A DNA stretch of 64,000 nt. Source: Chlorocebus sabaeus. Lineage: Eukaryota; Chordata; Mammalia; Primates; Cercopithecidae. A program made the position numbers and the translations under genes. Numbering within the stretch: the first letter of the stretch is position 1; the number at the start of each line of letters is the position of its first letter. The notes under the pieces were generated by a model, which searched no databases, was not told where the DNA came from, and saw only the letters and a program-made list of their open reading frames with translations. The stretch spans positions 18,376,688 to 18,440,687 of the forward strand of contig NC_132925.1 in NCBI RefSeq assembly GCF_047675955.1. Direction: 5' to 3'. Shown one piece after another: positions 24,437 through 34,256 of the stretch.

Positions 24437-24739
24437 GGCCGGGCGTGGTCGCTTATGCCTGTAATCCCAGCACTTTGGGAGGCCGAGGCGGGCAGATCAC
24501 CTAAGGTCGGGAGTTCATGACCAGCCTGACCAATATGCAGAAACCCCATCTCTACTGAAAATACAAAATTAGCCAGGCATGGTGGTGCATGCCTGTAATC
24601 CCAGCTACTCGGGAGGCTGAGGCAGGAGAATCGCTTGAACCCGGGAGGCAGACGTTGCGGTGAGCCGAGATCACGCCACTGCACTCCAGCCTGGGCAACA
24701 AGAGCAAAACTCTGTCAAAAAAACAAACAAACAACGACC

Positions 24740-24767
<28 letters not shown>
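24437..24767 (+). mobile_element. Alu (S/Y) with long A-rich tail
   Basis: Starts ggccgggcgtggtcgc and ends in aacaaacaaacaacgacc followed by a long A run. It lies less than 200 bp from the left edge of the OR5K duplication copy A. Confidence 0.94.
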
Positions 24768-24770
<3 letters not shown>

Positions 24771-25149
24771 AAATGATAGGAGAGTCCTGAAAGCGAGGTG
24801 GCATTATGAAGCAAGAAGGCTTTCATGCAGCTGCTTCTGGATTTGGAAGAAATTTTCTAAAGTTTAGTAACTAAGGTATAAAGTTAGCGACATTATGAAT
24901 GAAATGTCAATGGAAGATTCTACAAACTAAATACTGCCATTAAAAAGGGGTGGGAAAGGTGCTGCTTTCATCTTCTGATCTCAGCAAGCAATCTCTCTGA
25001 GGCACCCAATCCTAGCTCAGTTCCCACTTCCTCCATGAAGCCTTGGCTGACTATTGCAGTGGGAATGTTTTCTTCCCACTAAGGATCTTCTGTTCAGATT
25101 GGTGGTAAGGGTAAGTAGTATGAACTCAAATGAATAAAAATTAAAACAT

Positions 25150-25235
25150 TTCTGTTTTCTTTAGATTTTATTTTATTAAGTTCCAGAAACATGTGTAGGA
25201 CGTGCAGGTTTGTTACATAGGTAAATGTGTGCCCA
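25150..25235 (-). mobile_element. Tiny L1 3'-end insertion, absent from copy B
   Basis: About 80 bp of L1 end (ccagaaacatgtgtaggac, gcaggtttgttacatag), flanked by a short direct repeat (aaaacat at both sides). Copy B reads straight through the empty site (atcaaaatatggcccttaaa near 53170). Confidence 0.85.
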
Positions 25236-26227
25236 AAACATGGCTCTTAAAATTTGTTTAGAAATTGGAATTTGCCTTACTCTTTAGGTGTCAGAGGAGT
25301 ACGGTCTGTGATGTTCAGAGGATTACGTCTCTCAGAATGTGCTCTTCCAATTTAGTAAGTCTCTGATGTTCAAAGGATTAGGTCTCTCAGGCCGTGCTCT
25401 GAAGTCAATGCCAACTAAATCCCTTTAGAATTATTTCAGATATCTGAACCATTCTCTACCGGTGACATAAATATTGGCATCAACCTCTTTGTAGAACTAT
25501 TCTCCCAAATGATCAAGAAGATAGAGCTTAATTGTGGGATTAAAAATTGTTATCAGGCAACCAACTGGCCCCTCTAAAACTCTTAGCAGGGAAAATTCAG
25601 GTGAGAAAGAATTTAAAACTTATTTTTGCTAGAAATATTAATCACATGAAACATTTTTTTCTCTAAGTTATTTAAGGTTTTTTTTTTTCTTAAAACTCTA
25701 ATTTTTCAATGTTTTAAGATCTTTAAATTATTTTTTAAATCTGAAGTCTATTGTGTAAGCTTTAAGCAAATGACTATCATTCATTTGTATCACTTCTGAA
25801 ATTCTTAGGAGCCTAAATTTATACCAAGAGATAAAAGCACACATTTTTAGTAATAACAGAATACCTTAATGAAGACTATGAAACTTATCTGAATAATGTA
25901 GTTTGTCCTATTACTTATAAACTTGATGAAATGAATTATTAACTTCTACAATGAAATAGTGTTTAAAATTTTTGTGCTGGGCATTCCTACAAATTATATG
26001 AGTAAGGACTATAATTTCAAACCAGTCTTTCAAACCCCAATATAATTTTGGGGAATGTTCTAGTTTCTTTTTGATTCTTAGAGAAATAAAATATCATCGT
26101 AAAACTTATTTCTATCTGGCCAATAGACAACTGGATGAACTGAAGGAAATTTTATATTATGTAACTTCAAGCTGGCAAGGGCAAGGCAGTTAATGAAAAA
26201 GTTATTCAAATTATGTAAGTTTCAAAT

Positions 26228-26228
<1 letters not shown>

Positions 26229-26275
<47 letters not shown>

Positions 26276-26555
26276 AGACGGAGTCTTGCTCTGTAGCCCG
26301 GGCTGGACTGCAGTGGCCGGATCTCAGCTCACTGCAAGCTCCGCCTCCCCGGTTCATGCCATTCTCCTGCCTCAGCCTCCGGAGTAGCTGGGACTACAGG
26401 CGCCCGCCACCTCGCCCGGCTAGTTTTTTGTATTTTTAGTAGAGACGGGGTTTCACCGTGTTAGCCAGGATGGTCTCGATCTCCTGACCTCGTGATCCGC
26501 CCGTCTCGGCCTCCCAAAGTGCTGGGATTACAGGCTTGAGCCACCGCGCCCGGCC
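26229..26555 (-). mobile_element. Young Old World monkey-type Alu (AluYR-like)
   Basis: Intact Alu with a T-run of about 46 bases (its poly-A tail) and a clean 9-bp duplication, tcaaatgtt at 26222-26230 and 26556-26564. Diagnostic-looking phrases are gcagtggccggatctcagct, cgcccggctagttttttgta, and caggcttgagccaccgcgc. Copy B has the empty site. The subfamily name is from memory. Confidence 0.93.
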
Positions 26556-26595
26556 TCAAATGTTATTTTAAAAATATTTATCTTAAAGTTACATC

Positions 26596-26890
26596 AGCTG
26601 GGTGCAATGGCTCATGCCTGTAATCTCAGCACTTTGGGAGGTTGAGGGGGGAGGATCACTTGAGGTCAGGAGTTTGAGACTAGCCTTGCTAACATGGTGA
26701 AACTCTGCCTCAACTAAAAATACAAAAAATAAATAGCCAGGTGGGTGGTGCATGCCTGTAATTTCATACTTGGGAGGCAGAGGCAGGAGAATCTCTTGAA
26801 CCTGGGAGGAGGAGGTTGCAGTGAACCAAGATTGTACCTCTGCACTCCAGCCTGGGCAACAGAGTAAGACCTTGTTTCAAAAAATAAATT
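26596..26890 (+). mobile_element. AluS-like element, absent from copy B
   Basis: Starts agctgggtgcaatggctcatg and ends in caaaaaataaatttaaaa. The corresponding place in copy B (about 54120-54150) has no Alu. Confidence 0.92.
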
Positions 26891-27275
26891 TAAAATATAT
26901 ATAATATGTATATATACATCATCTTCAAGTAATCTGAGATTTGAAAGTTAGTAATATTTTCAGAAACCAAAAAGAAGAGATCTTTTTTTATCTTTCCAAA
27001 ATGGTTTTCCTCTTCGGAGTATAGTTGTGGTTAATGAATACCCAGAAAACTGTCTATCTAGAAATATCTAGGAGGGTCAGTTAACCTTTCAAAGCAAGTA
27101 GGTAGCATAAAGCGAGCATCCAATAACTATCAGCTCAATTAATAAATGATTCCCAAAGTAACAAAGATAAATAAGGTAGATTGAAACAAAATGCTCCCCA
27201 ATAGGTAAGAACTCTTTGTCTATAAGTACATATAATGAGTAGATAATGAAAGTTTTTAAAATATCCCAAAATTTT

Positions 27276-27562
27276 GGGCCGGGCGCGGTGGCTCACGCCT
27301 GTAATCCCAGCACTTTGGGAGGCCGAGGCGGGCGGATCACAAGGTCAGGAGATCGAGACCATGGTGAAACCCCGTCTCTACTAAAAATAGAAAAAATTAG
27401 CCGGGCGCAGTGGCGGGCGCCTGTAGTCCCAGCTACTCGGGAGGCTGAGGCAGGAGAATGGCGTGAACTCGGGAGGCGGAGCTTGCAGTGAGCTGAGATT
27501 GCGCCACTGCACTCCAGCCTGGGCGACAGAGCGAGACTCCGTCTCAAAAAAAAAAAAAAAAA
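27276..27562 (+). mobile_element. Young AluY with 12-bp internal deletion
   Basis: Very close to consensus (ggccgggcgcggtggctcac, perfect poly-A). gatcgagaccat is joined directly to ggtgaaacc, so about 12 bp is missing. It is flanked by the 13-bp duplication atcccaaaatttt at 27263-27275 and 27563-27575. Copy B has the empty site (atcctcaaatttt at about 54488). I recall such a deletion in the AluYRd group of cercopithecids, but this is not verified. Confidence 0.94.
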
Positions 27563-28089
27563 ATCCCAAAATTTTAATAAATGTGAACACCCTAGAATCT
27601 AGGAATACAATGAAAACACATGATATTTGAAAGAGTAAAAGTTGACAGCAAAGAGATAACTGCTTCCATAGAGGAGGTGACCTTAAGATTGCATTACCAC
27701 ATGATATGAACATATGCCTGAATAGTTTGAGATGCAGGATTGCCAGCAAATTACTATTATTTATAACTGGTGATGCCATTATCATAAAAGTGGAGTAGGC
27801 AGCTGCTCAATGAATCCATTATAACATTATTCACAGCAGAATTGTAAAATGCAGAAAACATTAGTTAAATTCCCATGATTATTGTGGACTTAATCAAGTT
27901 ATAAAACACTGCAGACCTAAAAACATGCCATTTTATTTGCTTAATAAAAAATTTCTTTGCTGATTATTGAAGCAATAGCCATTGCAGACAATTTGAAATG
28001 GAGGAAAATATAAAGGAGAGAAATAGTTGACCTCTGATTTTATTGCATAGAAAAAACTAGTACTATTTTGATGCATTTTCATGTTACTG

Positions 28090-28840
28090 TTTAACCTTCA
28101 TATGTAAGCATTTATTTGGAAATTGCAATTATTTTATTTATAAAACTTTCTATTTTGTTTTTACATAACATATTTCTATCTATTTTTTCATTACAATAAT
28201 CTCCAAGGTAAACAGTATTTTTAATGATTGTACAATATGTCATCATGTGAATGATTCACATTTATTTCATCTAACTGACTAAATGGTTATACCACCACTT
28301 TCAGGTGTTTTGAATTTTTTATGATTATGAATGAAATTACAATAGGCATCATTTTATGTTAATCTTTGTGGGAGATTCTAATTATTTCTTTTTGGTCAAT
28401 TCATTATTATTGGCCAAAGGATGTGAATGTTTAAGAGTTTCTTTAATTTATTACAAATTATTTTCCAATAATTGCACCAATTTTGGCTACCACTATATAC
28501 TATCATTTCTTTTTTAAAACATCTTGCCACTTTAATAGACAAAATAAATATAACCTCGTAGCTATTTCAAATTATGTTTCTCTGATTAGTAATGAAGTTA
28601 AAAATTTTTAATTTGTAAAAAATTATATTTCCTTCAGATTTTTATGTTCCTGCCATTGACCTGTTTTCTAGTGATTATGTGTACTAATTCCTTCCTAAAA
28701 TACAACTAGAGAAACAATATCCTATTTATTCCAGTCTCCTAGTTTTTGTTTGATGCTTGACTTTTATTCATGATTTTTTATATATACTTATATAAATAAA
28801 TTTGTCAACTTTTAACTTTTTCTTGAATTTTTGATGGCAT
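28090..28840 (-). mobile_element. Ancient L1M fragment shared with copy B
   Basis: Reverse-complement old L1 phrases (tttttatgattatgaatgaa, attattttccaataattgca, gtttctctgattagtaatga). The left part has a counterpart at 55140-55500, so it predates the duplication. Confidence 0.6.
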
Positions 28841-29109
28841 TTGAATTTCATGCACACATGAATAATTTTACATTGTATGCATAAATTGTATATAAATAAC
28901 CTGGATGGTTTCTAGTATAGGCATTTTTTCTCATTTCCCTTAATCTCTCTGTCTCCTCCCCACTTCCACCCACATCCCTTTTCCTTCCCACCCCAGAGGG
29001 GTACAAATACCTTAAAAATAGCCTGTTTCCAAAGCATGTTATGTTTAAGTGTACACTCCAGTAGTGTTTGAGATAGTAAATTACTAAGAATATACAACTC
29101 AAAATAGGC

Positions 29110-29610
29110 ATTTAAATTTTTTATTGTGGTAGAAAATACATAACATAAAATTTATCATCTTAGTCATATTTAAGAGTGTAGTTTAATAGAATTAAGTACA
29201 TTCACATTGTTGTATTAATGCAGTCATCACCACTACTCATCTAGAACTTTATTTATCTTCCCAAACTGAAACTCTGTAACCAATAAGAAATAGCCCCCCG
29301 TTCCCACCTCCCATGGACAACCACCACTCTATATTCTGTCTTTATAAATTTGACTACTCTAGGTACCTGTAAATGGAGTAATAGAGTATTGGTCCTCTTT
29401 TGACTAGCTTATTTCAGTTAGCATTATGTCCCCAAGGTTGATCCATGTTGTAACATGTCAGAATCTCATCCCTTTTTAGGGTTGAATAGTGTTCCATTGT
29501 ATGTATATGTCACCATTTATTTTTTCATCATCCTTGGACATTTGGGTTGTTTCCACTTTTTGGCTATTATGAATAATGCTGCTATTAACATTGGCATATA
29601 AAAATAGTCT
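29110..29610 (-). mobile_element. L1MB/L1MC-type 3' fragment
   Basis: Starts attgtggtagaaaatacata and contains cccaaactgaaactctgta and actactctaggtacctgta, the 3' end of an older L1 in reverse. It lies 0.5-1 kb upstream of OR5K1. Confidence 0.85.
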
Positions 29611-29624
29611 TTTATTTTTATATA

Positions 29625-29850
29625 AGAAAGAATGAGATCATGTCCTTTGTAGCAACATGGACAGAGCTGGAGGCCATTATCCTAGGCAAACTAATGGAGG
29701 AACAGAAAACCAAGTATTGCATGTTCTCACTTACAAGTGAGAGCTAAACACTGAGTACACATGAACGGAAAGAATGGAACTACAGACACTGGGGCCTACT
29801 TGACGGTGGAGGGTGGAAGGACAGAGAGGACTGAAAAGCTACTATTAGGT
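29625..29850 (+). mobile_element. Short L1PA 3' fragment, opposite orientation
   Basis: Contains gaatgagatcatgtcctttg, gaggaacagaaaaccaagta and acactggggcctacttgac, the end of ORF2 plus 3' UTR. It sits head-to-head with the previous L1 fragment, 250 bp upstream of the OR5K1 start. Confidence 0.85.
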
Positions 29851-30069
29851 ACTATTAAAATGGTTTAAAAATGATTTTAAAGGGTACTGAAAATATATTT
29901 CATAACTAGCCAAAGAGGTAATTCTTTAGGAAATTCATTCTCCTCATGAGCGGGGCATGCACCAAAGTCCAGGCAACATGAGGAAGCATTGTTGAAGATG
30001 CTCTCCTTCCTTTAAGCCAAAGAGACCTCAATAGTTGTGGCATATTATAAATTAGTACCTTATTTCTCC

Positions 30070-30084
30070 ACAATTGTTTTTCAG
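30070..30084 (+). promoter_or_regulatory. Candidate 3' splice acceptor before OR5K1
   Basis: A pyrimidine-rich run ends tttttcag at 30084, 11 nt before the ATG. It is conserved in copy B. Olfactory receptor genes usually splice a non-coding 5' exon to a point just before the coding exon, so this is a plausible acceptor. The 5' exon and promoter were not located. Confidence 0.55.
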
Positions 30085-30095
30085 ACAAGTCAGGA

Positions 30096-31022
30096 ATGGC
30101 TGAAGAAAATCATACCATGAAAAATGAGTTTATCCTCACGGGGTTTACAGATCACCCAGAGCTGAAGACTCTGCTGTTTGTGGTGTTCTTTGCCATCTAT
30201 CTGATCACCATGGTGGGGAATATTGGTATGGTGGCACTGATATTTACACACCGCCGACTTCACACACCAATGTACATCTTTCTGGGAAACCTGGCTCTTG
30301 TGGATTCTTGCTGTGCCTGTGCCATTACTCCCAAAATGTTAGAGAACTTCTTTTCTGAGGACAAAAGGATTTCCCTCTATGAATGTACAGTACAGTTTTA
30401 TTTTCTCTGCACTGTGGAAACTGCAGACTGCTTTCTTCTGGCAGCAATGGCCTATGACCGCTATGTGGCTATATGCAGCCCACTGCAGTACCACATCATG
30501 ATGTCCAAGAAACTCTGCATTCAGATGACCACAGGGGCCTTCATAGCTGGAAACCTGCATTCCATGATTCATGTGGGGCTTGTATTTAGGTTAGTTTTCT
30601 GTGGATCGAATCACATCAACCACTTTTACTGTGACATTCTTCCCTTGTATAGACTCTCTCGTGTTGACCCTTATATCAATGAACTGGTTCTATTCATCTT
30701 CTCAGGTTCAATTCAAGTCTTTACCATAGGTAGTGTCTTAATATCTTATCTCTATATTCTTCTTACTATTTTCAGAATGAAATCCAAAGAGGGAAGGGCC
30801 AAAGCCTTTTCTACCTGTGCATCCCACTTTTCATCAGTTTCATTATTCTATGGGTCTCTTTTCTTCATGTATGTTAGACCAAATTTGCTCGAAGAAGGGG
30901 ATAAAGATATACCAGCTGCAATTTTATTTACAATAGTAGTTCCCTTACTAAATCCTTTCATTTATAGCCTGAGAAATAGGGAAGTAATAAGTGTCTTAAG
31001 AAAAATTCTGATGAAGAAATAA
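30096..31022 (+). CDS. OR5K1: Olfactory receptor family 5 subfamily K member 1 (OR5K1 orthologue), with C189R
   Basis: A 308-aa class II odorant receptor: a seven-helix G-protein-coupled receptor of the olfactory neuron cilium, acting through G-olf and adenylyl cyclase. One uninterrupted coding exon. Visible features are an N-glycosylation site at N5 (NHT), TM1 about 25-49 with GN, TM2 motif LHTPMY at 55-60, TM3 end MAYDRYVAIC at 118-127, KAFSTCASH at 236-244 in TM6, and PLLNPFIYSLRN at 283-294 in TM7. The short C-terminus LMKK matches human OR5K1 as I remember it. L104 and L255, reported as ligand-pocket residues of human OR5K1 (an alkylpyrazine receptor), are both present. Oddity: C97, C169 and C179 are kept, but the fourth conserved cysteine is R189 (CGT at 30660-30662), so the extra loop disulfide to C169 should be lost. 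Start chosen at the ATG just after the splice acceptor, shared with the paralogue. Confidence 0.96.
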   Translation: MAEENHTMKNEFILTGFTDHPELKTLLFVVFFAIYLITMVGNIGMVALIFTHRRLHTPMYIFLGNLALVDSCCACAITPKMLENFFSEDKRISLYECTVQFYFLCTVETADCFLLAAMAYDRYVAICSPLQYHIMMSKKLCIQMTTGAFIAGNLHSMIHVGLVFRLVFCGSNHINHFYCDILPLYRLSRVDPYINELVLFIFSGSIQVFTIGSVLISYLYILLTIFRMKSKEGRAKAFSTCASHFSSVSLFYGSLFFMYVRPNLLEEGDKDIPAAILFTIVVPLLNPFIYSLRNREVISVLRKILMKK

Positions 31023-31141
31023 TCTCAAGAAAGATGGAAACAAGTGACATCCACTATAGCTTAATGATTTAAATGCAGCAAAAACATCCATATGAAATTA
31101 CACAGAGGAAATGCACAAATTATAAGTAAATTTTAATATAT

Positions 31142-31147
31142 AATAAA
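31142..31147 (+). terminator. Candidate polyadenylation signal for OR5K1
   Basis: AATAAA 120 nt after the stop codon. It is not conserved at the same position in copy B (which has AATAAA at 56598-56603). AT-rich sequence makes chance occurrence likely. Confidence 0.25.
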
Positions 31148-32021
31148 ACTTTCAAATTAAGTGGCAATAGGTAAGGGTAGAATATACAAACAAAACAGTA
31201 AACTGTGGTAAAAATTCAAAATGGCAAAAATGAAATTCTAATTTTGAACTCATTCAAGTAACAGCGCAGTATGTTGTCAAGCTCTTGGTCTGTGTTGGCG
31301 TCAAGGATGGTAAGCATCCAAAAGAACACAGCAAAACTGGAAGTTACAAGTTGAAAGGACCATTCCATTAAGCATTGATAACTAGATAAACTATTTTAAT
31401 AGCTTAGAGCATGAGCATTATGGTTAAACTGAAAGGGCTTAAGATCATGTGATGGTCAACCAATAAAATCACTTACATCCATGAGCAACAAAATTGTGAC
31501 AAGCGAATTTTGAGAAATCAATTTTAATAGCATTATGGGGACATTACTGTAGTTAGAAAGGAAGTATTGGGAAAACGAAGGTGTCAAATAATAGTGAATA
31601 TCAGATTTCCAAATATAAATTATTATTGAGTTAAATATTAAACACAGAATGTCAATTTTCAAGACAAGCTACATTAAGAGAGTTCTATCTACTCCCATAT
31701 CTACCTACATAAAGATACCATAACATAAACTTCCAGAAAAACAGTTCAAACCTCATGTAGGATTTGAAGAGCTGCTCTGTCAGTGAGTTAGGCGCAATGT
31801 CTCCATGCTCCTACCTGAGAGGTCAGGAAAGGCTTCAACCATAGAGACACTACCCTAGGTATATTATATATAGAAATGTAAAACATAGCATTGTTAAACT
31901 GTAGGTAGAGCTTATCTAATTTTTTTTTCTTTTCACTATTGCAAAACCTGAAGTTGCATTTGTGGGTAGAGTAATAACTTTAATGTAATATCATTTTAAA
32001 AATTACTTTCCAATTATTCAC

Positions 32022-32100
32022 TCAACATATACTTACTGAAATCCTGCTATAGGTAGGCATTGTTCTGGGTGTTGGGTCATATCAGTTACAAAAAATGCCA
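32022..32100 (-). mobile_element. L2 3'-end fragment shared by both duplicates
   Basis: Reverse-complement L2 tail phrases (attcactcaacatatactta, ggcattgttctgggtgttgg), matching 57535-57615. Confidence 0.65.
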
Positions 32101-32480
32101 GTTTTTCCATCTTCTTAAATAATGGAATATTGCCACAATTTTTATTACTAACTTCTGGATTAAAAAGGACCTATGTCACATAATAGAAAAAAATCTCCCT
32201 TCCACCTCTTGCTCTGAGGACCTGCCTAACTTCCCAGAAAGCAATTGTCAAGTGCTCCAGGCTAACCAGCCACCAGAGGCTGGCATCACAGGAAAAATCA
32301 ATATGCTGAGTCTGTACAGAAAAAGTAATAGGAGAGCAGACGCGTTTCCAATTCCCTAACTCATCAATGCAAAAATATAACCACCTAGTTTTTCTTTGTA
32401 ACCTCCAAGAAAATCTAACCTAGTTCATTCCAGTTATACTCGGACATGTGAAGATCTTGTTTGTTTCAAATTAAATTCCA

Positions 32481-34256
32481 TCAATTTAGGATTTACCCAA
32501 CACTACCTACACTCTTCCTTCGTTGCATATAAGTGTATAGGTCCTTGCCTGGTATCATGGCACTGAGCACAGGTACCAGATTATATATGAGCTCTGTCCA
32601 AGCTATGATTCTGTGAGATGCTTGAACCTATTTGACCGTCTGGTTATTTCGTCATGCCACTATCACTTCAGGTATCTACATCCATGTCTGCTCCTCAGGC
32701 TACACTGATTTTCAGCTAAAATGTCTATTTATCCAACCCACAAGGCTTTGGGTTGGCTGGCTCTCTCTCTTTTACTCTTGCTGTACTAATTTCTGAGTAA
32801 ATTCTTTTGACCTCTTCCCAATGAGTCCAGGAAATGTTGAAATGCATCATTTTTGCACTTCTGATGCTACACAACACCACTACAATGTAGGATTTTGAAA
32901 GCTTACATGCGTCCCTTTTGAAGGTCCCTTTTGCACATAGGTCACCAAACCTCCTGAGCAATTGTCAGCCCACTCCCATGCCAGGACACCCCCTGGGAAT
33001 TGAAGCCACAGAACCCTTTCCAGGCAACACTGACTCTTCCCTTCTGACGTTGCTTTTTTCCCAACTGACTGAATCCTTAATTCTAGGATGATACTTAGTT
33101 TTCACATCATTACAAATGTTTCCCGAATGTACTTTTATGAAATAAAATTGGACTCAAAAATGAGATTCTGTCTTAATCTATTCTCTCTGTCTGGAATATC
33201 AAAGGTATGCTCAGAAATTTAAAAAAAGTGAGAATAACACTATTGTGTGACTCTGGCCTCCTTCTGTTATATCAATAAATGTGATTGCCCTGGCTGCTGT
33301 CTGAAATGGCAGGTATAGTCATTGGGTAAGACAGAATTACAGGCAGGCTTTATCTGAGAATTACTGGTTATGGGAGAAAAATATCTGATAAAATCAATAT
33401 TTTTAAAATCTCAACTCATTTTATAATATGCAGAGGAAAACAGACATGTTTAAAACAGTATTTTGAAAAATAAAATTATAAATTATAAATGTTTTATCTT
33501 ATCCTTAACCAAAGTTTAGTTATGATCACAAATGTGTCCTTAATTTTTAAAAATTTTAAAAAGACTGAATCAAATATCAAGGATTTTCCTTGATGTTATT
33601 TTTCAGAAAATTAAAATATGAAAATTCAAAACAACCTTTATTTAACTTTTTACATCGAGGAATAATAGTAATTATAATTATAATAATAATAGATTGATTT
33701 TTTTTAAAACGGTCAGTGACACCACAGGGGCATCACTTCTTTATTGTACAGATTTTTCTCTTTTGAATTTGTTTATATTTTTCTCGTTTGTTCTTTTTTC
33801 CATTTTAATTGTTTTATGTCTGCAAAGACCTATTTGTCATGTCTGCAAGGACATATTTCTCAATATGTCCTTTACATTTCATTCAAGTGGCAATCCAACA
33901 CAATTTTCATCAGCTTCATGAAACTGATCACTTCTTTCTCATGATCATTTCACACTAAAGTTCAAGCATGTTTACTATATCAGAAAATTAGTGGGTGAGA
34001 TATTGGAACAATGGCTGAAGATAGACACTAGAGTGAAGCACGGAGAAATGGTTAAGAGGAAAGTAATTCTAGAAGTGGTTGGTTCACTTAGGAGTATTTG
34101 TGTTCTGACAATTCTTACTTGCCTAGACAGCATTGTCACTTCAGGAACTGGCATATTGAATGACATGATAACGTGAATCTTCCTGTTGACTTATCAGTTA
34201 GTATCATAATTTTGCCTCATCATGTATACAAAAATTAACATTTGGGTTAATTTGTA
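32481..34256. other. Unassigned intergenic sequence
   Basis: No gene or confident repeat. Homology to copy B ends near the left edge. Short open frames at 32725-32961 and 33694-33944 have low-complexity or unconvincing translations. Confidence 0.5.

Larger units (their letters stand above)
24925..32480 (+). repeat. Segmental duplication copy A (contains OR5K1)
   Basis: Homologous in the same orientation to 52945-58010. Anchors in order include caagcaatctc / ttcctccatgaagcc (24985 vs 53018), ctcccaaatgatcaa (25501 vs 53405), ctataatttcaaacca (26010 vs 53890), gaaggaaattttatatta (26140 vs 54025), the whole receptor gene, the L2 tail near 32030, and aacctccaagaaaatc (32400 vs 57924). Flanking identity looks like roughly 80-85 percent. 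Copy A is longer because of three Alus, short L1 pieces and about 1.4 kb upstream of the gene. Confidence 0.92.

Noticed and set aside
30339..30572. Minus-strand 77-codon frame inside OR5K1
   Set aside because: Shadow of the receptor coding sequence; translation has no independent support.
30096..31022. Naming the upstream receptor OR5K2 and the downstream one OR5K1
   Set aside because: The 308-aa length, LMKK end, L104/L255 and upstream position fit OR5K1; the 316-aa protein with the longer tail fits OR5K2 and the human gene order.
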